From Anaeramoeba flamelloides (taxonomy: Eukaryota; Metamonada; Anaeramoebidae), in NCBI GenBank assembly GCA_027625915.1, contig JANTQA010000042.1, positions 6,088,001-6,152,000 on the forward strand: a DNA stretch of 64,000 bases, written 5' to 3'. How positions within the stretch are numbered: position 1 is the stretch's first letter; every line of letters starts with the position of its first letter. A model generated the notes under the pieces. The model was given only the letters and a program-made list of their open reading frames with translations, had not been told where the DNA came from and did no database searches. Positions 1-10,098 of the stretch are shown piece after piece. A program made the position numbers and the translations under genes.

Positions 1-348
1 ACTGTTTATGCCAGGGAAATTGATTGGCAAAGAAAAACTTTCAAAATCAAAAAAATTGGAACAAAAGTACTTATTTTGAAAAGAAAAAGAAAACCACGAT
101 CACAAAGGCTATACACATCCCGGTATGGTAAAAGAGTTTTAGAAAGATGGTTTTTAAGACATTTAAACGATAAAGGTGGCCCATACCCGACAAAGCGCCA
201 AAGGAAAACATTATCCCGCAGAGCAGATATTCCTCAACTGCAAGTACAAAGGTGGTTTGGACAAAGGAGAAGAGTTCAAAGAATACGGTGGGAAAATGAG
301 GAAGCACCAAAACCAAATTGGATCGATCAAGATTTACTTATTAATTAA
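1..348 (+). CDS. TALE-like homeodomain protein, C-terminal part (5' end outside window)
   Basis: The reading frame is open from base 1 to a TAA at 346-348 (115 residues), so the start lies upstream of the window. A basic stretch (about residues 26-36) precedes a homeodomain at about 37-97. Helix 1 contains VLERWF (46-51). A loop with the TALE hallmark PYP (61-63) follows, then a helix with TKRQRKTL, and recognition helix LQVQRWFGQRRR (80-91). From PYP to WF the spacing equals that of TALE homeodomains, but the loop before PYP is three residues longer than in TALE. The recognition helix has Trp48, Phe49 and Arg53 (homeodomain numbering), but position 51, almost always Asn, is Gln (residue 88). 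A sequence-specific DNA-binding role in the nucleus follows from the family; targets are unknown. Only an 18-residue tail follows. No intron lies in the visible part. Confidence 0.85.
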   Translation, partial: TVYAREIDWQRKTFKIKKIGTKVLILKRKRKPRSQRLYTSRYGKRVLERWFLRHLNDKGGPYPTKRQRKTLSRRADIPQLQVQRWFGQRRRVQRIRWENEEAPKPNWIDQDLLIN

Positions 349-1480
349 TAAATTAATTATTTTTTTGATCTTCTAATAATGTACTTCAGTTCACAATTGT
401 CAAATTCTTTAATTAAAAATTTTTTTTTTTTTATTTATTTTTTTTTCTTTGATCACAAGAAACAAAAAATACTTTTAAATTTTAGTGAATTATTCAAAAA
501 TAACTAATTATTGTTTATTAATTTTACTTAATTTTTTGGAATAATACAAATTAATAGTTTAATATAAAAATGTTATGATATAAATAAATTACCCAAATAT
601 TCGGATTTCTTTGAGAATAACGAATTATTGTCTAGACATATTGTTTAGTATTTATTTGAAAAATAAAATTCTGAAACCATAAGAATCATTTTTTGATTTT
701 TTTAATTTTTTTGTTCTCTAAACACATCAATTTCTTCCAAATAGTTTTTTTTTATTAAATACATGTTGAATACAAAATAAAGTACTTTTTGGATTTCTTT
801 TTTTAAGGGACTAGTAACTCTTGTTTCTTTTTTTTTTTTCCCAAAGGTAATAGTGTAATTATTTACACAAGGCTACAATTAAACCCAACATGCAAACCCA
901 TTTATCAACTTTAGAGAAATGATTTATCCTTTTGTGGGCGTTCATTTCACTCATTAAAATTTCAGTCAAAATAGTTTCGATCCCTTTTTATTTGGATTTT
1001 TGGATTTGAAACACAAAAAGAAAAATTTTCCAAACCTTAAAGAATAAAAAAAATTTATTTTCTAGATTTTAAATTCATTGATAAAAATTTTGTCAAACCA
1101 CTATCAAATTTTCATTTACTTAATCACCGAACGGACAATTTATTTTATTTTTTTGAGATTTTTGTTTAAAATATTAAAAATTATAAAAAAATTACAAATT
1201 TGGTTACAGTATCAATACTTTCCTATATAAAACAAAAGAAATACACTTTGCCATTTTCAAGAATTAACTTTTTTATTAATAAAAAATAATTGGTGATTTT
1301 TTTAGTTTTATATTGGAAATATGTAATTTTTAGATTTCAAAAAAGAGACTCAAAGTAATAAATGTTTAAATGAGGTTAACTCTTTCCTTTCATAAACTGA
1401 AACTCCAATAACAAAAAAAAATTTGAATCGAGAAATCTTGACAAAATTTCATTTTATTTTTGAAAAATTACAACTTCCTG
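349..1480. other. Intergenic AT-rich DNA, no gene seen
   Basis: About 1.1 kb of homopolymer-rich A/T sequence downstream of the homeodomain gene. I see no open frame of credible composition and no clear terminal repeats. A short stretch at about 835-880 (poly-T, then CCAAAGGTAATAG) resembles one at about 19085-19130, so it may be an old repeat fragment. Confidence 0.4.
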
Positions 1481-2206
1481 AAGGGATTAGTGTCAACCAA
1501 GAATAAGCTTAAGATAAAGGTAAGTTGTTAATGGGTTTAACCACATTAGTACGCAATGGTTCAAATGTCTCTAAAAAATCGATTACTTAAGTAGTAATAT
1601 CTGTGGCTCTCATCAATAAAAAATGATATATGTATTATTAAAAAACCCCAACAATTTCAGAAAAAAATCTAAATTTTGCTAATGTTTTAAAGGTTGAATT
1701 ATCAATATTCAGACTACAAAGTTGCAAAATATCTTTCTTATATTTGTGTCAAAATTTAGATTAATAGCAAAAAAAAATTAATAATTAACCCAATAGTTTG
1801 TTTGACAAATTATTTCAAAAATATTGATATTACAATTAGCTTTATCAAAGGAAAACAAAGCTAATCAGTCTTTGTGCTTTTATGCTGATGATTATTGAGT
1901 TAATCTTTGTAATTAAAAAATTAAAACAATACTTACTTTTGGAAGTTCAAAAGATGAATTATTATATACCAGAATACTGTTATTTTGTGTTTCTATTTTT
2001 GGATTTGGTAAAGGAATATAAAAAAAAATTTGAAAATGAAAAGTTATGATAGTGATAAACAGTAAAAAATGTAAGAATTTATTGTTATAAAATTTATATC
2101 ATTGTATTTTTTAGAGCAATTTGAGACAAGTGTAACTAATACCATTTACACCCAATTACAATATTATTTGATTATAGAGTAATCTATGGTGACGCCAATC
2201 CCTTAA
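1481..2206. mobile_element. Family alpha MITE-like element, copy 1
   Basis: The left end reads AAGGGATTAGTGTCAACC and the right end reads GACGCCAATCCCTTAA, an imperfect terminal inverted repeat of consensus TTAAGGGATTAGCGTCACC. The interior matches the other copies at 16960-17721, about 42042-43400 and about 56290-57640 (shared blocks such as GGTTCAAATGTCTCTAAAAA and TGATGATTATTGAGTTAAT). No intact protein is encoded. It is probably a non-autonomous DNA transposon, and it abuts the foldback element that begins at about 2206. Confidence 0.65.
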
Positions 2207-2745
2207 GTTTAAGGACTATTCGAATTTAATGCTCTGCGAGGGTTGGAATACCATACAGTAAATGGTAAAACGTGTTAAAAAGTTGTAGGTAATTCTGAAA
2301 GTCAAAATATTACAATTTTGGGAATTATTAACGATTTGTTTTTAAATTAAAAAAATATTTTGAGATCCAAAATTTAACTGAATTCCCTCAAAAAACATTG
2401 CAAATTTGAATTACTAATTTTTTACCCATTGCTGCTGTGACTTTCCACTTCGTATATTTATATTTCAAGAGTTTAGTGTGGTGGTATCAATATACTTTAA
2501 TATAAAGTGGAAAGTCACAGCAGCATGGGTAAAAATTAGTAATTCAAATTTGCAATTTTTTGAGGGAATTCAGTTAAATTTGGGATTTCAAAATATTTTT
2601 TAATTTTCAAGACAAAACATTTAAAATCCGAAAAATTGCAATATTTTGACTTTCAGCAAAACCTATAACTTTTTAAAACGTTTTACCATTTACTGTATGG
2701 TATTCCAACCCTCGCAGAGCATAAAATTCGAATAGTCCTTAAATT
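2206..2745. mobile_element. Foldback MITE with about 240-bp inverted arms
   Basis: Nearly the whole element is an inverted repeat. The left arm begins TTTAAGGACTATTCGAA and includes CTCTGCGAGGGTTGGAATAC. The right arm carries the complement (GTATTCCAACCCTCGCAGAG ... TTCGAATAGTCCTTAAA). The arms meet around a spacer of about 60 nt near 2450-2500, bounded by GCTGCTGTGACTTTCCACTT and its complement. No coding capacity. A single arm of the same family lies at 39618-39732, and a heavily decayed stretch at about 19630-19745 may be another. Confidence 0.85.
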
Positions 2746-2979
2746 GTGTTCTCTGGTATTTTTTTCACAAAAAACGCCAATAGTCGTCAAAATTAGATAA
2801 TTTTAAGCAAGAGTTTGGCTTTTTTTAAAACTACCATCTTGGATTTAAAGGGTTATCCTTTTGGATAGAAGATCAAAAATTGTGATGTGCAATAAAATTT
2901 GAGTAACTCTTCTGAAAAAAATTTTCAAATATGTTTTAATTGTAAAACAGTTGTCAATGTTCATTTTTTGGAAATATTC

Positions 2980-3470
2980 TCATTGTCTTTTTTTGTTCAT
3001 TTTAAAACAAAAACCAAGTCCAAAAATTAGATTGAACATTGTAATTAAAATAGAATTCAAAAGAACACACAAAACCATAATGTAAGCATACTCAATTTTC
3101 CAAATTTGTGATTTAATTGTAATCATACTGAAAAGTAAATTTTTTTGATTTTTTGATACTGAGCTTTTTTCATTCATTTGAAATTGTCTTTAAGATTTCA
3201 ATAAAAATAGGTACTAATCCAGTTTCAATCAATTTCATTTTCAGTTATACTTTATTGATCAAGGAACAAAAAAGTAAAAAAAGAATTGCAAATTTTCCTT
3301 TTCACTATTATTTTCCAATTAAAATGAATTTGACAATTTTTTTACAGTAACGATAATATAACTTAACGAATCCAACTTGTGATCATTAAAATCATTGGTT
3401 TTAATAAAAAACTCTGTTTTTTTTGGTTTAAGTCGTCACAATCTAATAAATTGTGTAAAGCCACCATTTT
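2980..3470 (-). pseudogene. Possible armadillo-repeat gene relic
   Basis: Minus-strand reading gives two short coding-like stretches. One is VALHNLLDCDDLNQKK (about 3423-3470) and the other is KLIETGLVPIFIEILKTISN (about 3183-3245). Placed one after the other they resemble one armadillo repeat. A further open stretch (2980-3177) contains a hydrophobic run. In-frame stops separate the pieces and no acceptable splice pair joins them. The expected upstream repeats would run into the divergently transcribed DUF3626 gene at 3540. I read this as a decayed gene fragment; chance similarity is possible. Confidence 0.25.
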
Positions 3471-3539
3471 TTCTCGTTTTCCTAAAAACCTTTATTTATA
3501 AATTTTTTTGACAAACAAAACAAGAAAACATAAAAAAAA

Positions 3540-4826
3540 ATGGAAATTCTTCAATTAATGTTTCCTGATCTCTCTATTGAAGTCCTCATTGCTGCAGGAG
3601 AAATCAACAACAACAATCCTGAGCGAACAGCAGACTTTTTGCTGGATCCTAAGAATGTTGTAATGCTTGTTGAATCATTTAGTATCCAGACTGGTTCTGG
3701 CATCAATGCCGACAATGTTGAAGAGAAAAAAAGTCAGATGAAGCAACCGAAGGAAGAAATAAACAAACCGAAAAAAAAAAATGAAACCAAAATTGAGGAA
3801 GAAAAAAATAGTGATTGGAGCGATGAGACGGATGGGTTTACTTCAACTGACAGCTTTACTACTGGCACCGTCACGGGAACGGGCACTGAAGACGAAGGTA
3901 GTGATAAGTTTCTTGATGAGTCTAGTGAGGAATTTGTCTCTGAAGACAATGACGAGCTTTTTGACATCAAACAAGACAGCAAGGTACTTGGGATGTCCAA
4001 ATTTGATCCCAAGGACTATGACAAAAGAAAGTCCTTTTTGCCACCAACTGAGGAAGTTAAGGGGCTACTGACCTTAAACCCAAGGCAGACTGCTGTCATG
4101 AAGTATGTAGTCTCTGTCTCAAAAAAAAAATCTGAACAAGCATATTTCCAGGTCTTGGACAAACTTAAAACAATGAAATTTTACAAAAACGATTTGGACA
4201 AAACCTTGGTCTATATCCGTGACGTAGCTCCTGTGATAATCCATTTTCGTTCAACGATTTTTGACACCCTGTTAAACGACACCCATTACCGTAACTGCTT
4301 TGAAATTAATAAGCAGCAATATAATAACAGCAGTGGTGGGCGTGTTCACCACGAATCCCAATTGTTTAACAACATCTACGAGAAATTTGGGACACAAAAT
4401 CATTGCACACCCTTTGAAAGGCCCAAATATGGCTCCTTGAATATTGTGAAAGATCAGAAAGGAGTCAAATGTTGTTCTGGTTATGGTGAATGCTATATGG
4501 AATTGAAAGGTGTTAAATTGCGTACAACCTTTGCTAACCAGGATTCCTTTAGCACCAAAAATTTGGCCTCCTGTGAATACTACTGCCATGTGCTATCAGA
4601 ATTTAATGAGAATGAACTAAGAGCAATCGTGGAAGTCGGAACCGGTAGGGTCACATGGAAAGATAGCGCAGTAATTGCGAGCTATAAAGAATGCCAAATA
4701 CACGGACCTGTGAAGCTCTCTGAAAACATCAAAGTGATCGCCTTCCCCAATAATTTGAAATCCAAATTTTCAAAAAAAGTTCAAGAATTTTCCTTTATTA
4801 ATAATTGTACTGTTAGATGGTTTTAA
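3540..4826 (+). CDS. CUE domain - DUF3626 protein, single exon
   Basis: 428 residues, no intron; the ATG at 3540 follows A-rich sequence typical of starts here. Residues 1-40 look like a CUE ubiquitin-binding domain (LMFPDLSIEVLIAAGE, then N-rich and FLLDP). Residues about 60-150 form an acidic Ser/Thr/Glu-rich linker. Residues about 165-428 match the motif order of DUF3626, a family known mainly from bacteria: IIHFRSTIFDTLLNDTHYRN (about 230), ERPKYGSLNI (about 293), GYGECYMELKGVKLRTTF (about 312-329) and ECQIHGPVKL (about 384). The biochemical function of DUF3626 is not established as far as I know. The CUE domain suggests recruitment to ubiquitin or ubiquitylated partners (inference). GC content is clearly above the surroundings, as for the other genes. 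Horizontal acquisition of the DUF3626 part is possible but unproven. Confidence 0.8.
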   Translation: MEILQLMFPDLSIEVLIAAGEINNNNPERTADFLLDPKNVVMLVESFSIQTGSGINADNVEEKKSQMKQPKEEINKPKKKNETKIEEEKNSDWSDETDGFTSTDSFTTGTVTGTGTEDEGSDKFLDESSEEFVSEDNDELFDIKQDSKVLGMSKFDPKDYDKRKSFLPPTEEVKGLLTLNPRQTAVMKYVVSVSKKKSEQAYFQVLDKLKTMKFYKNDLDKTLVYIRDVAPVIIHFRSTIFDTLLNDTHYRNCFEINKQQYNNSSGGRVHHESQLFNNIYEKFGTQNHCTPFERPKYGSLNIVKDQKGVKCCSGYGECYMELKGVKLRTTFANQDSFSTKNLASCEYYCHVLSEFNENELRAIVEVGTGRVTWKDSAVIASYKECQIHGPVKLSENIKVIAFPNNLKSKFSKKVQEFSFINNCTVRWF

Positions 4827-6060
4827 TTATAATTCTTTGCTTTTGGTTTTTTTCTCTCTCCACTCTTCATTATTATTATTATTATTTTTGATTTGAAATT
4901 GATGTAACATTTTTGAGAAAGGCAATTCACCTATAAATTATATTTAAATTACATATATTAAAAAACAGATTTACACACTTTTGGATAAGATGTAGAATCT
5001 TGAAATATTTAACAAATATGTTTTTTTCATAAAAATTCTTAATAAAAAATTAATTTAAAATAAAATATTATTTATTAATTTTTTTTAAAACAAAAATTGA
5101 TAAACTTCATTTGTATGACATTTTTTAAGAGAAGAAAAGCCACTTTTTAATTGAAAATACAGTAATTTGGCGATAATTAACTTTCGAAAAAAAAATGTTT
5201 TAAGGTTGATTCTTTTTTAAAATGAATAAATAATAGACACTGTTATGTTGTTTGAGATTTAAATTAACAAAGCATCTTTTTTTTATGTTTTTTTTTTTAT
5301 TTAAAGGAAAGGTTTGGTGTAATTTAAATTTTGTATTCTGTTCTATTTTTATAAATTATCTCTTGATGTTTCATTTTAATTTACTTTATATTTTAATATT
5401 TTTTTTTAAATAAATGTAAACTAATAATATATTGGAAGTGTAGTGGTCTTTTTAAAAATATCAATGCAACCCATACAATTACTTTTTAATAATTAAGGGC
5501 ACTTGATACTTTTATATTGAGAAAATTTCTTTCATTTAATTGTATCTGAAGGTAAAAACATATTTAAAAATAGACTGAGTGTTGAGGGCTAATAATTGAA
5601 ACTAATACCATTTCCAACTTGAAAAATTCTATTTTTTAAAAATGAGATTGCAGAAGAAGAATAAAGTACTTTTTATTTATGAAAAGTGGAATATTATTTT
5701 CCTTTTTCTTTCTGTAATAAACCTAATTGTATTTTTTTATTTTTTTATTTTGAAAGATTGTACCAAGTTTAAAATTATGTGTATAACAATTATAAGGATG
5801 TGATGAATTTATATCAGCTTCAAATTTTGATTAATATAAAAAATCATGAAAACCTTGAAAAGATTAATATTCTATCTGAAAAATTCTAAAAAAAATTTTA
5901 AACTTTTTAAAGCACTTTATAATAATATTGGAAGCTATTCTGTGTAGTTTACCCATCTTCTTCTTATTTTTTTTTCCAATTTCAAGATATCAATCATTTT
6001 TTGAACTCGGATAAATTTATAGTTTTTCTTTTTACTTTTTTTTCTTTTCTTTTTTTTTTT
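4827..6060. other. Intergenic AT-rich DNA, no gene seen
   Basis: 3' flank of the CUE-DUF3626 gene. Long T and A runs and no supported open frame. No clear repeat ends recognised. Confidence 0.4.
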
Positions 6061-6069
6061 TTTTAAATT

Positions 6070-6445
6070 TAATTTGAAAAACAAAAAGTTAGAAACTACA
6101 AATCAACATTAAGAAAATTGATGCTCTGTAATTTCTTTTCAAATTCATACATTTAAAATTAAAAAATCTTATTGTCTTTAATTTTAATTTTAATTTCCAA
6201 ATAAATTGAGAAATTTTACATAAGACCTTCCAATGAAAGGTGCTCAAAATTTTTTTTTAACATTTTTGTTTTTTTTTTGAAAATTTATGTTTTGTTCAGG
6301 TATGTCTATCATGATGATTATCGAACTCTCATCTTAAGTTTATTATTTCTCTTATTTTTAAACATCTTTTTTTGGTTGATCCTGAAGAAAAATTGATTTT
6401 TTCTTTTTTTGCTGGGCTTTTTGAGTGAAATCGAGTTTATTTTCA
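6070..6445. repeat. Dispersed repeat family beta, copy 1
   Basis: About 370 bp shared with 11990-12335, 36700-37050 and 51645-51990. Diagnostic shared blocks are AAGTTTATTATTTCTCT, TTGGTTGATTCTT and the block around CCAATGAAAGG. No coding capacity and no terminal inverted repeat could be defined. It is probably a non-autonomous transposon or a fragment of one. Confidence 0.5.
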
Positions 6446-6589
6446 TAAAAGAGGGGCATTTTTTTATTAAAAGGTATTTATTAAAAATAATCTTTAAAAT
6501 AGTATTTAAAGATAAAAAACCATTAAAACCATTTATTTATTCTTTATAATAATCATATTTGTTTTTTTTTTAGGTTATTACATAAATAA

Positions 6590-8170
6590 AATCTCTTAAA
6601 TTTTCTGATCTTTTCTTATCTGGTATTTTTTTAGGGTTAAAATTGCTTTTTTATTGTATTTTTGATACAAAGAAATTGTTTTTATAACTTTTTTAATCTC
6701 ACTAAATTTTCCAATATAATGGAAAGTATCACAATACATTTTATTATTTGAAAAATTAATTGTACACTTACCTTGTTTCAGTTTTTTATTGAAATTTATT
6801 TCCATTTTTTCAACAAAAAAAGGGCTAATTTTATTTTTATTTTTTATTTTTTGGAAATATTCTAAATAAAATATTTTGAAATCAATATCTTAGTTATTTG
6901 TTCAATCGATATTAATATTAAACTTAATTTTTATTGTCAATTAAAGATTACACCAACTAATAAAGATGATTTTTTATGAAATAAAAAAAAAAAAAATTAC
7001 CCACTTTTTTGGAAATATCTTAAAGGGAACTTTATTTATTAAAAATTAAAATGACATCTTGTAAACACCTTGGAATTTTTTTTTTGTAATTTGTGTTTCG
7101 AATTATGAAATAAGCGAGTTAATATCATCTAAACAATTTTTTAAAAAGAGTCTCGTTTTTTTTTTGAAATTCAAAATTTGCATGTTTCCATTATAAAACA
7201 AAAAAAAATACCCATTATTTTGTTTAAGAATTAAGTTAATTCTTAATAATGGGAAAACATATTTTTCATTTTATATTCGAAACTATTGATTCAGAAAGAA
7301 AATTTTTTATTTTGTTATTATTTTTAATAATGTATCTTTCATTATAAATACCAGTATATAAAACTTATTGAAGGTAGTTTAGGTGATTTAATAAAAGAAT
7401 ATTTGAAAAAATTTTATCCAAATTTTTTCAATCAAATTTTGATCTATGAGGCAAATTTTCTTTATTGTTTTAGGTTTTAAAAAAGTTTTTTTCGGATTAT
7501 CTAATCTAGATAAAAAAAATTGCAAGAGAATTTTAACTGTCAAAAAAAAAAAAAAAATTATTTGGTCTTATTCACAAAAAAAAACCTAAAAGAATTTAAA
7601 TCAATATTGTAAGAAAAAAAGTGGTTTTGGATTTTGGAGATAAAATTAAGTAATTCGAAAATATCTTCAAGAATTTTTTTTTTTGAAAAAACGAATTTTA
7701 TCTTTGAATAAAATTAAAATTTCTAGGTAAAATTTGTAAATGACGTTCAAAATTTAATGATCCCAAATATCCTTCTTAAAAAAATACAATTAACTTTCAA
7801 TCAGTTGAATAAGTCAATTTTTTTTTTTTTTTGGTCAACAATAAGAATTATCTCATAAAATATAAAAACACTTTATATATATTTAAATATTACTGCAGAA
7901 AGACATGTTTTTTGGATAAAGATGTTAAAGGCCATAAAAAGGGTTAAAAATTTTTATAATATGAGATATAAAATGAATTAAAATAGTTTTCCTATTTGGA
8001 AAAAATTGATCTTATAAAAAAAATATTCTTTCAAAACAAATATTCTTTTTTTTGTTTATTAGTAGATCAGAATTTTTTTGATATTGGGTATATACAACAT
8101 TTGTAAGTAGAGAACACCACCAATTACATATTTTTAAATTTAACCTTGTTTCAGCGGATTACTGATCCCT
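6590..8170 (-). repeat. Dispersed repeat family delta (long decayed element), copy 1
   Basis: Two segments recur elsewhere. 7070-8165 matches 20570-21640 in the same orientation. 6590-7010 matches 27080-27760 and 60180-60830 in reverse. On the minus strand, 6596-6805 translates to a Lys/Asn-rich peptide containing NNKMYCDTFHYIGKF. The 60.2-60.8 kb copy preserves a similar peptide (NNKMYLDIFDFI) in a frame with stops. The conservation suggests an ancient protein-coding mobile element; its class could not be recognised. Confidence 0.4.
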
Positions 8171-8526
8171 TAATTATAATTTTAGTCTTTTTATGTACAC
8201 TTTTTACATCTATATGTATTGATATGTTAGAAAGAATCATAAGTTCCTTTTTTTCTAAATTAATTCACAATGAAACATAATTCAATTGATTTGTTGTTTA
8301 CTATTTAACAATTATTTTTGAAACTTTAATATAAAAAGTATCTTTATGAAGATACCACACAAAAATTATTTATAAATTTTATAAATTAAACATTTTATAA
8401 ATTATGAATTTTATTACACTTACCTAGAGATTTTTTCAGCAAAACTCTAATGTTTAAAAAATTGAAGGTAATTAAGAAAAAAAAAACAAATAATATCAAA
8501 TTGTAAATATAAAATACTGCAAATAG

Positions 8527-8529
<3 letters not shown>

Positions 8530-8561
<32 letters not shown>
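8530..8561. repeat. (TA)n microsatellite
   Basis: About 32 bp of uninterrupted TA dinucleotides in intergenic DNA. Similar tracts occur at 37583-37619 and, shorter, at about 38312-38326. Confidence 0.9.
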
Positions 8562-8567
<6 letters not shown>

Positions 8568-9075
8568 TCAGGTACGTTTCACCTAAAAACAAGTGAATGG
8601 AATACCAAGTATTAATCAGATATTATATAATAATTATTTCCCAATGAGAATATTTTTATCATGATTGTATCCCCCCCTATCCAATATGTTTAGTAGAGTT
8701 TCTATCTTTTCTAGTTTTGAGCTTTTTGTTTTGACAATCTAAGATTTTGTTTCTCAATGAATTTAGATTCTGGAAAAATAAAATTAACTTTTCTAGAATT
8801 TAATTTTTGATTAGAAAATCAATATATTTTCAAAGACATAATAAAAGAAAAATATTGTTATTTTTCCCAGAATTTAATAAAAAGTTATAAAATCAAGTTT
8901 TTTACCTATTTATTGAAATCCTCGGAATTTAAAACACACAAAATAATTTTCAATTTGGGAATGTAAATAATATTATTAAATGGTCTATTGTTATTTTCAT
9001 TATTACTCTTCTTCTTTTTTATTTAATTTTGATAAATTTAATTTCATTACTCCTTTACCTCAATAGATAAGTATG

Positions 9076-9785
9076 TAAACGTTGTTTTAGTCAAAGTGGC
9101 CCAACATTTTTTTCAAGTATAAATTATTTTTTATATAATGAACCTCTGAAGAACATTTACTAAATAAGTAGAATAATTCACATTAAAGAATTGTTGATAT
9201 CGGCCTGAAAGAAAACTAATTACTCAATAGATTTTCTTAAAAATTGTAAAACTCAAATTCTTAATGACCTTTGAGAAAAACTAGAATATTCGTTTTGATC
9301 TTCTATTAGTGGTATTTGAAAAATAAATAGAAAACAATTATCACTTCATTTTCCATATTTTTCTTTTAAAAATCAAGTTCACAGACAAAGTAGGTTGGGA
9401 TTTGTGTTTTCGGTCTCATTTTTAAAAAGGAAATGAAAATGAAGTAAAAATTTTTTTCTCATTTATTATTCTAATATCATGATCAAAAGATTGAATATAA
9501 TTCCAATAGCAATCAATATGATTTCACAACAATTATTTCTACAGTTTCAATAACCTTCGGATAACACGTTTTTACCAAGTGAATATTGATCTTGCAATAA
9601 AAAAATTTTTTTGCAACTGAATGATGTTTTAAAAAAAAATCGAAAAAAGAAAAACAAAAAAGTGAAAAAATGATTTCAATTTTGAAAATTTCCAAAATTT
9701 TTTCTTCTAATATCCATGCAAACCCTTTAAACATATGTATTTCACCCATTACAACTGGGCCCCTTAGACTGAAAAATAGTTTACA
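9076..9785. mobile_element. Family gamma MITE-like element, copy 1
   Basis: About 710 bp matching 55207-55906 almost end to end and 37785-38205 in part. The left end contains TTTTAGTCAAAGTGGCCCAA. The right end contains GGGCCCCTTAGACTGAAAAA, an imperfect inverted repeat of it. Both full copies contain a similar short minus-strand open frame (9513-9749 here). It is rich in Phe and Lys and looks like the by-product of A/T tracts rather than a gene. Likely a non-autonomous DNA transposon. Confidence 0.6.
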
Positions 9786-10098
9786 TTTTTAGGTATACTC
9801 TTTCTTATAAAAACTTTATTATAAAATAAAAATTAAACGAAATATTTTATCAAAAAAGAATAAATCAATACTTTAATTTGATGATATTAATCATCAAAAC
9901 AAACAAAAAAAAAAAAAATTTGAATAAATTGAATATTTTTGAAATTTTTTGAAATAATAACAAAAATCAAAAACAAAATTTAATAAAGAATTAAAAAAAT
10001 TTTTTTTTTAAAAAGTAAAAAAACTTTAGCTAATTCCCTTCAAAAATCAAATAAATGAAAAAAAGAAAAGAAAATAAAGAAAAATCAATAAAAATGTA

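Noticed and set aside
8530-8561. Replication origin or other function for (TA)n tracts
   Set aside because: Such tracts are ordinary microsatellites in DNA this A/T-rich.
9513-9749. Short minus-strand open frame with a similar counterpart at 55627-55809
   Set aside because: Both lie inside gamma repeats and consist mainly of Phe/Lys/Ile from A/T tracts. The similarity comes from repeat descent, not from a gene.
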